A stretch of 64,000 nucleotides of DNA from Microbacterium hibisci (GCF_015278255.1 NZ_JADIJC010000009.1:1-64000), one strand, 5' to 3'. Numbered from the stretch's first letter, positions 8,231-18,364 are shown. Translations and numbers: made by a program. The notes: generated by a model from the letters alone, not told the origin.

Positions 8231-10396
8231 ATGATCGAACCCGAGGTGCTCGACGCCGGCCTGGGCGATGCGGACGACGACGACTTCGACCTGTCCGAGG
8301 TCTTCGACTCGCAGCTCCCCGACCACCGCTACCTGGACCGCGAGCTCAGCTGGCTCGCCTTCAACCAGCGCGTGCTCGAGCTGGCCGAGGATCAGAACCT
8401 CCCGACGCTCGAGCGCGCCAACTTCCTGGCGATCTTCGCGAGCAACCTCGACGAGTTCTTCATGGTCCGCGTGGCGGGGCTCAAGCGCCGCATCGTGACC
8501 GGCCTGGCCCTGCCGACCAACGTCGGCCGTTCCGCGGCCGAGGTGCTGGCCGACATCTCGGCCGAGGCGCACCGACTGCAGCTGCGTCACGCCGACGCGT
8601 GGACTTCGCTCGTCATGCCCGCGATGGCGGATGCCGGCATCGAGGTGGTCTCGTACGACGCGCTCGACGACGACGAGCGTTCCCAGCTCTACGACTACTT
8701 CCAAGCCCAGGTGTTCCCGGTGCTGATGCCGCTCGCCGTCGACCCCGCGCACCCCTTCCCGTACATCTCGGGCCTCTCGCTCAACCTCGCGATCCGCATC
8801 CGCAGCGCCCGCACCGGCCGGCAGGAGTTCGCGCGCCTCAAGGTGCCGCCGATGCTGCCTCGCTTCGTCGAGCTGCCGCCGACCGACGGCCGGGTGCGCT
8901 ACCTGCCGCTCGAGGACCTCATCTCGAACCACCTGGACGACCTCTTCCCCGGGATGGAGGTGCTCGACCACCACGCCTTCCGGCTCACGCGCAACGAGGA
9001 CGTCGTGATCGAGGAGGACGAGACCGAGAACCTCATCCAGGCGCTCGAGGCCGAGCTGCTGCGTCGCCGCTTCGGTCCGCCGATCCGCCTCGAGATCACC
9101 GACGACATGGACGACGTGACGCTCGACCTCCTCATCCGGGAGCTCGACATCACGGAGCAGGAGGTCTACCGCCTCCCCGGCCCGCTCGATCTGCGCGGGC
9201 TGTTCGACCTGTCGCGCATCGACCGCCCCGACCTGCATTACAAGCCGCACCTGCCCACCACCGCGCTGGCGTTCCAGCCCGGCGACAACAACGAGCGGCC
9301 CGACATCTTCGCGTCGATCCGCAAGGGCGACGTCCTCGTGCACCACCCGTACGAGTCGTTCGCGACGAGCGTGCAGGCGTTCCTCGAGCAGGCGGCGAAG
9401 GATCCGCACGTGCTCGCGATCAAGCAGACCCTGTACCGCACGTCGGGCGACAGCCCGATCGTCGAGGCCCTCATCGACGCGGCCGAGGCAGGCAAGCAGG
9501 TGCTCGCGCTGGTCGAGATCAAGGCCCGCTTCGACGAGGCCAACAACATCGTGTGGGCTCGCAAGCTCGAGAAGGCCGGCGTCCACGTGGTCTACGGCCT
9601 GGTCGGCCTGAAGACCCACTGCAAGCTGGCGCTCGTCATCCGCGAAGAAGGCGGCGTGCTCCGCAGCTACAGCCACGTCGGCACGGGCAACTACAACCCG
9701 AAGACCAGCCGCATCTACGAGGACTTCGGACTGTTCACCGCCGACGACCAGGTGGGGCGCGACCTCACCCGCCTCTTCAACGAGCTCAGCGGCTACGCGA
9801 TCGAGAAGAAGTTCAAGCGCCTGCTCGTCGCGCCCCTGCATCTGCGCAAGGGCCTCCTGCGCCTCATCGACAAGGAGCGGCGCAACGCGCTCGCCGGCAA
9901 GCCCGCGAGCGTGCGCATCAAGGTCAATTCGATGGTCGACGAGCAGATCATCGACGCGCTGTACCGTGCCAGCCAGGCCGGCGTGAAGGTGGAGATCTGC
10001 GTGCGCGGCATCTGCGCGCTGAAGCCCGGCGTCGAGGGCATGAGCGAGAACATCACGGTCCGTTCGATCCTCGGCCGCTACCTCGAGCACTCGCGCATCT
10101 TCGCGTTCCACAACGACGGCGACCCGGTCGTCTACATCGGCAGCGCCGACATGATGCACCGCAACCTCGACCGTCGCGTCGAAGCGCTGGTCCGCGTGTC
10201 GTCGCCCGCGCACATCAAGGAGCTGAACGACCTGTTCACGCTGTCGATGAGCGACACCACGAGTTCGTGGCACCTCGGTCCCGAGGGCGAGTGGGTGCGC
10301 CACAACCTCGGCGACGACGGCAAGATGCTCGTTGACCTGCAGGACCGGAGCATGACCAACGTGCAGCGCCGCCGGCGGGCACGCGCGGTGCGATGA
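8231..10396 (+). CDS. ppk: Polyphosphate kinase 1
   Basis: A 721-aa cytosolic enzyme that polymerizes the ATP gamma-phosphate into polyphosphate and can run in reverse. N-terminal domain [17 protein letters not shown]; head domain; two C-terminal phospholipase-D-like catalytic domains. The phosphohistidine region [11 protein letters not shown] is near residue 460, [20 protein letters not shown] follows, and the second catalytic block [14 protein letters not shown] is near residue 617, then [15 protein letters not shown]. Length is normal. Its stop overlaps the next ATG (ATGA), so it is co-translated with the Nudix/phosphatase gene. Placement near phoU, glnR and pst fits phosphate control. Confidence 0.96.
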   Translation: MIEPEVLDAGLGDADDDDFDLSEVFDSQLPDHRYLDRELSWLAFNQRVLELAEDQNLPTLERANFLAIFASNLDEFFMVRVAGLKRRIVTGLALPTNVGRSAAEVLADISAEAHRLQLRHADAWTSLVMPAMADAGIEVVSYDALDDDERSQLYDYFQAQVFPVLMPLAVDPAHPFPYISGLSLNLAIRIRSARTGRQEFARLKVPPMLPRFVELPPTDGRVRYLPLEDLISNHLDDLFPGMEVLDHHAFRLTRNEDVVIEEDETENLIQALEAELLRRRFGPPIRLEITDDMDDVTLDLLIRELDITEQEVYRLPGPLDLRGLFDLSRIDRPDLHYKPHLPTTALAFQPGDNNERPDIFASIRKGDVLVHHPYESFATSVQAFLEQAAKDPHVLAIKQTLYRTSGDSPIVEALIDAAEAGKQVLALVEIKARFDEANNIVWARKLEKAGVHVVYGLVGLKTHCKLALVIREEGGVLRSYSHVGTGNYNPKTSRIYEDFGLFTADDQVGRDLTRLFNELSGYAIEKKFKRLLVAPLHLRKGLLRLIDKERRNALAGKPASVRIKVNSMVDEQIIDALYRASQAGVKVEICVRGICALKPGVEGMSENITVRSILGRYLEHSRIFAFHNDGDPVVYIGSADMMHRNLDRRVEALVRVSSPAHIKELNDLFTLSMSDTTSSWHLGPEGEWVRHNLGDDGKMLVDLQDRSMTNVQRRRRARAVR

Positions 10397-11331
10397 CCGA
10401 GACCGCGGTCTACGCGGCCGGCGGCGTCGTGTGGCGCATCGTGGAGGGCAAGCTCCGCGTGCTCCTCATCCACCGCACGAAGTACCGCGACATCACGCTC
10501 CCCAAGGGCAAGGTCGATCCCGGCGAGATGCTCGCCGAGACCGCGGTGCGCGAGATCCACGAAGAGACCGGCATCCGTGTCGCCCTCGGCGTCCCGGTCG
10601 GGGTATCGCGCTACCGGCTGCCCAGCAAGCGCACCAAGATCGTGCACTACTGGGCGGCGGAGGCCACGCAGGCAGCCATTCGGTCGTCCGCGTTCGTGCC
10701 GAACAAGGAGATCGCGGCGCTCGAATGGGTGTCGCCGAAGAAGGCGCTCAAGCGGCTGAGCTACCCCGTTGACACCGAGATCATGGAGACCTTCCTGCGA
10801 CTGGTCGACGAGAGCGTGCTGCGGACGTTCCCGGTCGTGGTGCTGCGGCACGGCAAAGCCGTGCCGCGCGAGGAATGGAAGGGGAAGGATGCCGCCCGCC
10901 CGCTCGCTCCGCGCGGTCGCAAGCAGGCGGACTCGATCGTCGGGCCGCTCCTCGCCTTCGGCGTCCGCACCGTCGTGTCGAGCCCCGCGGTGCGCTGCGT
11001 GAAGACGGTCGCACCACTCGCGGCCGCTCTGGGCCGGCAGGTCGAGACGACCAAGCTCATCAGCCAGGACGCGTGGGAGGACGGCAAGTCCGATGCGCGC
11101 ACCGTCATCGGCGATCGCGTGCGGGCACGGGTGCCGGCGGTGCTGTGCAGCCACGGTCCGGTGCTGCCCGACATCCTGAACGAGCTCGCCCTGGCGACGG
11201 GCACCCTGCGCGGCTCGTACCTGGGGAGCGCCTCGGCCCTCGAGACCGGTGCGTTCTCGGTCGTGCACCTGTCGGTGGAGAACCCCGGCTCGGGCATCGT
11301 GACGATCGAGACCCACGCGCCGAAGGTCTGA
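10393..11331 (+). CDS. Nudix hydrolase fused to histidine phosphatase (MutT1-like)
   Basis: A 312-aa two-domain protein. The N-terminal Nudix domain carries [20 protein letters not shown] then TG, the complete Nudix box, around residues 38-60. The C-terminal phosphatase domain has the [11 protein letters not shown] motif near residue 154 and a later His-containing [11 protein letters not shown] block. This architecture is that of mycobacterial MutT1, which hydrolyses oxidized nucleotides and dinucleoside polyphosphates. ATGA overlap with ppk and TGATG overlap with the next gene make a tight three-gene operon. A neighbouring polyphosphate enzyme makes diadenosine or inositol polyphosphates alternative substrates. 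Confidence 0.88.
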   Translation: MTETAVYAAGGVVWRIVEGKLRVLLIHRTKYRDITLPKGKVDPGEMLAETAVREIHEETGIRVALGVPVGVSRYRLPSKRTKIVHYWAAEATQAAIRSSAFVPNKEIAALEWVSPKKALKRLSYPVDTEIMETFLRLVDESVLRTFPVVVLRHGKAVPREEWKGKDAARPLAPRGRKQADSIVGPLLAFGVRTVVSSPAVRCVKTVAPLAAALGRQVETTKLISQDAWEDGKSDARTVIGDRVRARVPAVLCSHGPVLPDILNELALATGTLRGSYLGSASALETGAFSVVHLSVENPGSGIVTIETHAPKV

Positions 11332-11882
11332 TGGCGCCGGCACGGCCTCTCGTCGAGATCGCGTGGGACGCGGTGCCGGAAGGGGCTCCGCGCCGGGCTC
11401 ACGCCTGGCGGGTGCTCGCGGGCCTGTTGCCGGCCGAGGCGCGTCTCGACAATCCGTGCCCTCGCTGCGGAGGACCGCACGGCCCGGTCGCGGTGCGCGG
11501 TGCGCCGTACGTGGCGAGCGTCACGTACGCGGGCGGCTATGCGATCGCGGCGGTGGCGTCGACGGAAGACGCCGTGGCCCTCGGCATCGACGCCGAACCG
11601 CTGGACGACGCCCGCCGCGACGCCGCGGGGATGCGGGGCGTGCTCGGCGACGGCATCGCCTCGGTGCGGGACTGGGTCCGGGTCGAGGCCGTGCTGAAGG
11701 CCGACGGCAGAGGCTTGCGGGTGGACCCCGCCACCGTGGTCGTCGACGCGACGGATGACGGGTGGACGGCCGAGGTTCCCGGCGGCGAGGTGTACGACGG
11801 GTGGGATGCGCCCGGCCCGCCGGGGGTGCTGCTCAGCATCGCCGTTCGAATCGCGCACTTTGCGCCTTCGACCCGGTCATGA
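11331..11882 (+). CDS. 4'-phosphopantetheinyl transferase superfamily protein
   Basis: A 183-aa Sfp-like protein. The Mg-binding signature appears as VALGIDAEPLD and the second signature as WVRVEAVLKADGRGL, the WxxKEAxxKAxG motif with the first Lys replaced by Arg-Val. The enzyme class moves phosphopantetheine from CoA onto carrier-protein serines. The convergent operon nearby encodes a synthetase with a carrier domain, an obvious candidate client. The last dozen residues are encoded by the left arm of a 19-bp inverted repeat, so the C-terminus may have been rewritten by that element. Confidence 0.8.
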   Translation: MAPARPLVEIAWDAVPEGAPRRAHAWRVLAGLLPAEARLDNPCPRCGGPHGPVAVRGAPYVASVTYAGGYAIAAVASTEDAVALGIDAEPLDDARRDAAGMRGVLGDGIASVRDWVRVEAVLKADGRGLRVDPATVVVDATDDGWTAEVPGGEVYDGWDAPGPPGVLLSIAVRIAHFAPSTRS

Positions 11883-11903
11883 GTGCAAAGTGCGCGATTC
11901 GAA
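11845..11903. terminator. Long perfect inverted repeat between convergent genes
   Basis: Perfect 19-bp arms (11845-11863 and 11885-11903) around a 21-nt loop; the right arm is GCAAAGTGCGCGATTCGAA. The left arm lies inside the phosphopantetheinyl transferase coding end and the loop holds its stop. It has no T-tract and lower GC than its surroundings. Termination between convergent genes is likely; a repetitive palindromic element is the alternative. Confidence 0.6.
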
Positions 11904-11939
11904 CCCGTGAGAGGGCGCGCAGAACGTCCGACGGCGAGA

Positions 11940-13232
11940 TCAGCGAGCCAGCGCGGGAGGCAGCGGCGGGAGGGGCGCGGCGTCGAGCCAGGGACCGAGG
12001 ACCGCGGCGGCAGCCGGGCCGGCGACCGTCTCCACGCAGTCGCGGAACGCGGCCGTGGTGACGAGTCCATGCCGATGCGTGCGCGTCCAGGTGCGCACGA
12101 CGTCCCAGAACACGTCTCGACCGACCGTGCGGCGCAGCGCCTCGAGGGTGAGGGCCCCGCGCTTGTAGACGCGATCGTCGAACATGCGCCGGGGGCCCGG
12201 GTCGGCGATCACGAGGTCCTGCGGCAGCGCCGCCAGACGGGAGTGATGCGCGTCGGCGAGAGCCGCGATGTCGGGCCCGCCGGACGCCTCCGACCACACC
12301 CACTCCGCGAAGCAGGCGAAGCCCTCGTTGAGCCAGATGTCGCGCCATCTCTTGAGGCCGACGCTGTTGCCGAACCACTGGTGGGCGAGTTCGTGCGGGA
12401 CGAGCCGCGCGGCCTCGGGAACGAGGTGGTTGGCTCCGAACACGACGAGCCCCTGCGCCTCGAGGGGGATCTCGAGCGGGTCGGGGGTGACCACGACGGT
12501 GCAGTGCTCCTGCGGGTACGGCCCGAAGGCCGCGGAGAAGCAGTCGAGGATGCGGGGCACCTCGGCGAACCACGCCCGGGCGGCGGGGAGCAGCGCGGCC
12601 GGCGCGAACAGCCGCACCCCGCCGAGGGTCGTCGCCCGGTACGGCCCCACGTGCACCGCGGCCAGGTACGTGGCCGTCGGCACCTCCGACACGAACTCCC
12701 ACCGTGCGAGGCCGCCCGAGCGGACGGGTGACCGCGGCACGCCGGTCGCCGCCACGGCGTACTCGTTGTCCGTCGTCACGGCGATGCGGTAGCGCGCGCG
12801 GTCGTCGGGTCGATCGTTGCAGGGGAACCAGGTGGGTGCGCCGATCGGCTGCGATGCCACCAGGGCGCCGTCTTCCAGCTCCTCCCAGCCGATCGTCCCC
12901 CACGTCGACCGTCGGGGTCGCGGCGTGCCGGCGTAGCGGACCTCGATCGAGAACTCCTCGCCGGCCTCGAGAGGCCGCGGCAGGGTGACGCGCAGGGAGG
13001 CGGCATCCTGCTGGAATCTCGTGCGCGCGTCGCCGTCGACACGGACGCGCGCGACGCGGAGCCCGATCAGGTCGAGTCGCACGCTGCGCAGACGTTCGGC
13101 CGCCACGGCGTTGACGACGGCGCGGCCCTCGAGGCGATTCGTGCGCACGCGGTAGCGCAGGTCGAGGTCGTACGACACGACGTCATAGGACGCGTCGCCG
13201 CTGCGCGGCGTATACGGGTCGGGGCCGATCAC
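11940..13232 (-). CDS. M1 family metallopeptidase (aminopeptidase)
   Basis: A 430-aa zinc peptidase of the M1 (gluzincin) family. The zinc motif is VPHELAHQWFGNS near residue 277, with the third ligand in WLNEGFACFAEW, giving HExxHx18E. The GAMEN-equivalent stretch is altered (LEAQGLVVFG). It is shorter than PepN-type enzymes, lacking the long C-terminal helical domain. No signal peptide. The start is GTG at 13232, whose GTGA overlaps the stop of the synthetase gene. Translational coupling to the synthetase hints at a role in processing its peptide-like product; that is inference. Confidence 0.88.
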   Translation of the reverse strand: MIGPDPYTPRSGDASYDVVSYDLDLRYRVRTNRLEGRAVVNAVAAERLRSVRLDLIGLRVARVRVDGDARTRFQQDAASLRVTLPRPLEAGEEFSIEVRYAGTPRPRRSTWGTIGWEELEDGALVASQPIGAPTWFPCNDRPDDRARYRIAVTTDNEYAVAATGVPRSPVRSGGLARWEFVSEVPTATYLAAVHVGPYRATTLGGVRLFAPAALLPAARAWFAEVPRILDCFSAAFGPYPQEHCTVVVTPDPLEIPLEAQGLVVFGANHLVPEAARLVPHELAHQWFGNSVGLKRWRDIWLNEGFACFAEWVWSEASGGPDIAALADAHHSRLAALPQDLVIADPGPRRMFDDRVYKRGALTLEALRRTVGRDVFWDVVRTWTRTHRHGLVTTAAFRDCVETVAGPAAAAVLGPWLDAAPLPPLPPALAR

Positions 13233-16200
13233 GACGTCGACTGGTAGGCACGGACCTTGACCGCGTGCCACGGGCCGATCGGGTTGCCGCTCCACCGCGA
13301 GCCGACGGGCACGCTCTCGCCGCGCATCACCAGCGACGCCGGGCCGACGGTCGCGTGCGCGCCGATCGACGCGGCCGGGAGGATCACGCTGTGCGGTCCG
13401 AGCGTCGCACCGGGTTCGAGTTCGACGGTGTCCATGCTCATGATTCGATCATGGAACAGGTGCGTCTGCACGACGCACCCGCGGTTCACGGTCGACGCGT
13501 CGCCGAGCGTGACCAGATCGGGCTCGGGCAGCCAGTAGCTGTCGCACCACACGCCGCGTCCGACGCGCGCGCCGAGGCTGCGCAGCCACATCGCGAGGGC
13601 GGGCGTGCCGGCGGCCGCACGTGCGAACCACGGCGCCGCTAGCATCTCGGTGAACGTGTCGGACACCTCGGTTCGCCACACGAAGCTCGACCACAGCGGC
13701 TGCTCACCGGCACGGATCGATCCGACGATGAGCCACTTCGCGGCCGTCGAGATGCCGGCCGCGAGGGCGCCGGCGGCGAGCAGCACGAAGCCCGACAGGA
13801 GGAGCGCGATCCCGGGCCCGACGGTCTCGACGAGCGCCGCGAGCGCGAACAGCACCAGCAGTCCGACCGCGCACGTCAGGATCACCGGGATGAACCGGCA
13901 CAGCTCCCACAGCGCGCGTGCGACGCGGAGCGACGTCGGCGGGTCGTAGGTGCGGCTGCCGTCGCCCTCGTTGGGCTGGCGGCGCAGCCGGGTCGCGGGC
14001 GAGCCGAGCCACGACGAGCCGGCCTTCGCCTTCACCGGCGCCGCCGACAGCACCGCCACCAGGCCGTCGCGCGGGACCGTGTGCCCGGGCGAAGCCATGC
14101 CCGAATTGCCCAGGAAGGCGCGCTTGCCGATCCGCACCTCACCGAGCCGCAGCCAGCCGCCGCGCATCTCGTACGAGGCGACCATGGTGTCGTCGGCGAG
14201 GAACGCCCCGTCCTCGATGCGGGTCATGGCGGGGATCAGGAGGACGGTGGATGCCTCGACATCGCGTCCGACGCGAGCGCCGAGGATGCGCAGCCACACC
14301 GGGGTGAAGAGGCTCGAGTACAGCGGGAACAGGATCGTGCGAGCTGAGTCGAGGAGCCGCTCGGTGGTCCACGCCTGCCACCCGACCCGACTGCGGACGG
14401 GATGCGTGCCCTCCGCCAGTCCGAGCGACAGGAGGCGCACGGCCACGACGACCGTTCCCGCGTAGACGATCCCGGTCACGAGCACGGCCGGCACGAGCCA
14501 CACGAGGGCGGCGCCCAGGGCGCTGCCCAGGTCGGGAGCGCCGCGCATGCCCAGTGCGAGCACCGCGCCGCCGGCCGCGAAACTGACGACGGGCAGCAGG
14601 CCGAGCCCGACGGCGGACGCGGCGTACGCCCACGGCCAGCGCCGCGACGCGGGCGGGCGCTCGGTCGGCCAGCCCTCCGCGGTGCCGCCGACGCGGACCG
14701 CGGGCGAACCCGCCCACGACTGATCGGCGCGCACGCGGCCGAAAACCGCCGAGCCGGGCGCGATCTCGGAACGCTGGCCGATGCGCGTGCCCGGCGCCAG
14801 CGTGCTGCGGGTGCCCACGGTGGCGTCGGCGCCGATGCGCACCTCGCCGATGCGCACGAGGTCGCCATCGATCCAGTAGCCGCTGAGATCGACCTCGGGC
14901 TCGATCGAGGCGCGGTCGCCCACCCTGAGCATGCCCGTGATCGGCGGCAGCGTGTGCATGTCGACATCCACGCCGACGCGGGCGCCCAGGGCGCGCGCGT
15001 AGTTGGTCACCCATGGCGCCCCTGCGAGACCGACGGCGTCGACCTGATCGGAGATCTGCTCGGCGAGCCAGAGCCGCAGGTGCACCGAGCCGCCGCGGGG
15101 GTAGTCCCCCGGGCTCAGTCCCGCGAGCAGAAGACGAGCGGATGCCGCGGCGATCGCCATGCGGCCGAACGGCGTCGCGAACAGCAGCAGGCCCACGATC
15201 AGCAGCCACCAGGGCGCGGTGGGCAGCGCCTCGAATCCGGGGAGCAGCTGGAGGATCGCTCCTGCGGTGAGGAGGTAGAGCAGCCACCTCACGCCCGACA
15301 GCATGAACAGCGGCGCACCCAGCAGCGACTGCGCCCATTGCGTCGAGCGGGGCGTGGGCTCCGGCATCCGGAATCCCCCCGGCTCCTCGCGCGAGAGGAA
15401 CGGCTGCAGGGCCTTCGCCATGGCCCCCAGGCGCGGCACGTCGTAGATGTCGGCCACCGAGAAGTCGGGCACGCGTGCGCGGATGCGCGAGACGAGCTGC
15501 GCGGCGGCGAGCGAGCCGCCGCCGAGGTCGAAGAAGTCCGCCTTGCGGTCGGGCACCGGAAGGCCGAGCACCGCCTGCCACTGATCGGCGAGCCACGCCT
15601 CGTCGGGGCTCAGGTCGGTGCGCGGCACGTCGATGTCGGGCAGCGGCCACGGCAGGGCGGCGCGGTCCACCTTGCCGGAGGTGCGGACGGGAAGGTCGGG
15701 CACCACGGCCAGGAGCGGCATCACCCCGGCCGGGAGGCGCTCGGCCAGGTGCCCGCGAGCGGCCGCACGATCGAGGTCGCCGTCCACCACGAGGTAGCCG
15801 ACGAGAACCGGAACCCCGGCGTCGCTCGCGCGCACCGCGGCGCTGGCGGCGGTGACGCCCGGCAGCTCCTGCAGTGCGTTCTCGACCTCGCCGAGCTCGA
15901 TCCGGCGACCGCCGACCTTGACCTGGTCGTCGGCGCGGCCCTGGAAGACGAGCCCCTCGGGGTCGTAGCGGACGAGATCGCCCGAGCGGTAGGCCCGGTC
16001 CCACCCGAGGGTCGGCATGGGCGCGTACTTCTCAGCGTCCTTGACCGGGTCGAGGTAGCGCGCGAGCCCGACGCCGCCGATGATCAGCTCGCCGATCTCG
16101 CCCTGAGCGACCTGGGCGTCGTCGGCGCCGACGACGGCGAGCGCCCAGCCGTCGAGCGGCAGACCGATGCGCACCGGGCCCTCACCGCCCAGGAGCGCGG

Positions 16201-17191
16201 CGCAGGCCACGACCGTCGCCTCGGTCGGACCGTACGTGTTCCACACCTCTCGCCCCTCGGCGACGAGCCGGGCGACGAGCTCGGGCGGGCATGCCTCGCC
16301 GCCGAAGATGAGCAGCCGCACGTTCTCGATGGCGTCGGCCGGCCACATCGCGGCGAGCGTGGGCACCGTCGAGACGACGGTGATCCCCTGGCGGATGAGC
16401 CACGGCGCGAGGTCTTCGCCCGACCGTACTAGCGATCGCGGAGCCGGAACCAAGCACGCGCCGTGCCGCCACGCGAGCCACATCTCCTCGCACGAGGCGT
16501 CGAACGCCACCGACAGCCCCGCGAGCACACGGTCGCCGGGACCGATCGGCGCCTGCTGCAGGAACAGCCGCGCCTCGGCGTCGACGAACGCCGCAGCCGA
16601 CCGCTGACTCACGGCGACGCCCTTGGGGACGCCGGTGGAGCCGGAGGTGAAGATGACCCAGGCGTCGTCATCGGCCGTCGGGGGCGGCACGGCCGCGAGC
16701 GCGTGGGTGCTCGGGTGGGGCGCGTCGCCGTCGAATAGGGATGCCGCGCCCGCGGCGCCGCGGTCGTCGCCGACGTCCGTCGGGGAGGGTGTGTAGACGC
16801 CGCCGTCGGAGATGACGCCGTGCACCTGCGCCTCGCCGAACACCAGACGTGCGCGCTCCTCGGAATCGTCGGCGTCCACCGGGACGTAGGCGGCTCCGGC
16901 CGCGATCACGCCGAGGATGGAGATGTACAGCTCCTTCGAGCCCGACGGCATGCGCACGCCGACGCGGTCGCCGCGCCGGACGCCCGCGTCGTGCAGGCGC
17001 GCGGCCGTGCGCCGCACCTGCGCCATGAGCTCGCGATAGCTCAGCGCCCCCGAGCCGTCGTCGAGAGCGGATGCCTCGGGCGTGCGCTGCGCGGTCGCGC
17101 GCAGGATGTCGAGCAGCGTGCGCGGCGCCGGTGCCGCGGCGGTGCGATCCAACGTGGCCGGCGGTGCCGGCAGCGAATCGACCCCGGCCAC
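13229..17191 (-). CDS. Pls/PosA-type non-ribosomal peptide synthetase (A-PCP-membrane domains)
   Basis: A 1320-aa single-module synthetase. The adenylation domain (about 30-510) carries VIFTSGSTGVPKGV, NTYGPTEATV, YRSGDLVRYDPEG, GRADDQVKVGGRRIELGEVE and TSGKVDRAALP. The carrier domain (about 530-600) carries the pantetheine Ser in DFFDLGGGSLAAAQL. The C-terminal half alternates transmembrane segments with hexapeptide-repeat beta-helix stretches (e.g. VRIGEVRIGADATVGTRSTL), as in epsilon-poly-lysine synthetase Pls, where this membrane part joins monomers. The likely product is a short homopolymeric or isopeptide amino-acid chain; the monomer cannot be read reliably. GTG start, 1 nt after the histone-like gene's stop. 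Confidence 0.88.
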   Translation of the reverse strand: MAGVDSLPAPPATLDRTAAAPAPRTLLDILRATAQRTPEASALDDGSGALSYRELMAQVRRTAARLHDAGVRRGDRVGVRMPSGSKELYISILGVIAAGAAYVPVDADDSEERARLVFGEAQVHGVISDGGVYTPSPTDVGDDRGAAGAASLFDGDAPHPSTHALAAVPPPTADDDAWVIFTSGSTGVPKGVAVSQRSAAAFVDAEARLFLQQAPIGPGDRVLAGLSVAFDASCEEMWLAWRHGACLVPAPRSLVRSGEDLAPWLIRQGITVVSTVPTLAAMWPADAIENVRLLIFGGEACPPELVARLVAEGREVWNTYGPTEATVVACAALLGGEGPVRIGLPLDGWALAVVGADDAQVAQGEIGELIIGGVGLARYLDPVKDAEKYAPMPTLGWDRAYRSGDLVRYDPEGLVFQGRADDQVKVGGRRIELGEVENALQELPGVTAASAAVRASDAGVPVLVGYLVVDGDLDRAAARGHLAERLPAGVMPLLAVVPDLPVRTSGKVDRAALPWPLPDIDVPRTDLSPDEAWLADQWQAVLGLPVPDRKADFFDLGGGSLAAAQLVSRIRARVPDFSVADIYDVPRLGAMAKALQPFLSREEPGGFRMPEPTPRSTQWAQSLLGAPLFMLSGVRWLLYLLTAGAILQLLPGFEALPTAPWWLLIVGLLLFATPFGRMAIAAASARLLLAGLSPGDYPRGGSVHLRLWLAEQISDQVDAVGLAGAPWVTNYARALGARVGVDVDMHTLPPITGMLRVGDRASIEPEVDLSGYWIDGDLVRIGEVRIGADATVGTRSTLAPGTRIGQRSEIAPGSAVFGRVRADQSWAGSPAVRVGGTAEGWPTERPPASRRWPWAYAASAVGLGLLPVVSFAAGGAVLALGMRGAPDLGSALGAALVWLVPAVLVTGIVYAGTVVVAVRLLSLGLAEGTHPVRSRVGWQAWTTERLLDSARTILFPLYSSLFTPVWLRILGARVGRDVEASTVLLIPAMTRIEDGAFLADDTMVASYEMRGGWLRLGEVRIGKRAFLGNSGMASPGHTVPRDGLVAVLSAAPVKAKAGSSWLGSPATRLRRQPNEGDGSRTYDPPTSLRVARALWELCRFIPVILTCAVGLLVLFALAALVETVGPGIALLLSGFVLLAAGALAAGISTAAKWLIVGSIRAGEQPLWSSFVWRTEVSDTFTEMLAAPWFARAAAGTPALAMWLRSLGARVGRGVWCDSYWLPEPDLVTLGDASTVNRGCVVQTHLFHDRIMSMDTVELEPGATLGPHSVILPAASIGAHATVGPASLVMRGESVPVGSRWSGNPIGPWHAVKVRAYQSTS

Positions 17192-17192
17192 G

Positions 17193-18125
17193 TCAGGACA
17201 GCAGCGCGATCAGATCGGCCTTGGCGAGACGTGAGTAGCCCGCGTGCCCCGCGGCGCGGGCCCGCTGGCGCAGCTGCGCCACCGTGAGCGTCTGCAGCTG
17301 CGCGGGCTCCGCCGGTGCGGCGACGGCGGACGTCGGACGACGGCGCGACGCGGAGCCGCCGCTCGACGCAGGCGCCTTCGCGGGCGCGGCAGCGTTCGCC
17401 GGGGCCGCGGCCTTCGCTGACGCTGCGGTCTTGGTGGACGCCGGGCTCTTCGCAGGGGCCGCGGTCTTCGCGGGCGTGGCGGTCTTCGCAGGGGCGGCGG
17501 TCTTCGCGCGAGTCTGCGCGGAAGCCGGAGCCTTGGCGGGGGCGGCAGCCTTCGCGGACGCCGGAGCCTTCGCCGGGGCAGCAGCCCTCGCGGACGCAGG
17601 AGCCTCGGCCCGGTCGGACGTCTCGGGCTCCCGCGCAGCCTGGGGTGCGGCATCCGTCGTCGAGTCTTCGTCGGCGAACTGCTGAGCGAGCGCACGGTCG
17701 GCCGCGAGCGCTTCCTGCTCCGCCTTCGCGGCCGCACGGTCGGCCTTCGCAGCCGCCTTCTTGAGGGCCTTCGCCTCGGCCGCCTGCGCCTTCGCGGCCT
17801 CCGCCGCCTTGGCCGCCTCCGCCGCCGCACGCTCGGCCTCGGCCCGCAGCCGCGCCTTCTTCTCCGCCTTCGCGATCGCCGTCCGAGTCGCCTTGCGCAC
17901 GCGCTCCTCCGCGCGATGCGCGAGCTTGACGATCTTGCCGGGGTTCTTGCGAAGGGCCTTCTTCGACACGTCGACGTCGTCGAACGTCTCGGCGGCGACC
18001 TCGCGCAGCTTCTTCGCGTTCTTGCCCGGAAGGGTCTTCGCGACCTTCCGAGCCTGCTTGGCCGCGGCGGCCGCGTCGTCGATCGCGTCGAGCGCCTTGC
18101 GCTGCGTCTTCGTCGTCTTGCTCAT
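17193..18125 (-). CDS. Ala/Lys/Pro-rich histone H1-like protein with Rho-N/SAP-like C-terminus
   Basis: A 310-aa low-complexity, strongly basic protein. Residues 1-150 form an Ala/Lys/Glu-rich helical region (KKALRKNPGKIVKLAHRAEE). Residues 180-270 are degenerate APAK/ASAK repeats as in linker histone tails. The last 35 residues, LQTLTVAQLRQRARAAGHAG then YSRLAKADLIALLS, match the small Rho N-terminal/SAP-like helix-extended-loop-helix. It is probably a nucleoid-associated or nucleic-acid-binding protein. The ATG at 18125 follows TAAGGT (18133-18138, minus strand) by 7 nt. It heads the operon containing the synthetase and the aminopeptidase; the functional link is unclear. Confidence 0.72.
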   Translation of the reverse strand: MSKTTKTQRKALDAIDDAAAAAKQARKVAKTLPGKNAKKLREVAAETFDDVDVSKKALRKNPGKIVKLAHRAEERVRKATRTAIAKAEKKARLRAEAERAAAEAAKAAEAAKAQAAEAKALKKAAAKADRAAAKAEQEALAADRALAQQFADEDSTTDAAPQAAREPETSDRAEAPASARAAAPAKAPASAKAAAPAKAPASAQTRAKTAAPAKTATPAKTAAPAKSPASTKTAASAKAAAPANAAAPAKAPASSGGSASRRRPTSAVAAPAEPAQLQTLTVAQLRQRARAAGHAGYSRLAKADLIALLS

Positions 18126-18232
18126 GCGAGGCACCTTAGCGCGCGTGAGTGAACAGGCGGGGCAGGATGACGCGTGATTCCGCGGTAGCGCGGGCGCCGA
18201 CGTCAATGCCTGCGCATGGATGTCGGCATCCC

Positions 18233-18254
18233 GTTCACCTTCCGTTCACCCGCA
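18233..18254 (+). promoter_or_regulatory. PHO box upstream of pstS
   Basis: Two adjacent 11-bp direct repeats, GTTCACCTTCC and GTTCACCCGCA, matching the actinobacterial PHO-box consensus. It lies 111 nt before the pstS ATG, the expected site for PhoP/RegX3 activation under phosphate starvation. Confidence 0.82.
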
Positions 18255-18364
18255 GAGCGCAGTCTCTTAAGAGTCCGAGCCTACGTTTCAGAACGAGCCC
18301 CGCACCGGGTTCGCACCCGAAGGCCTGCACGGCCTGATTCCCTGACACGTGAAGGATTCACACA

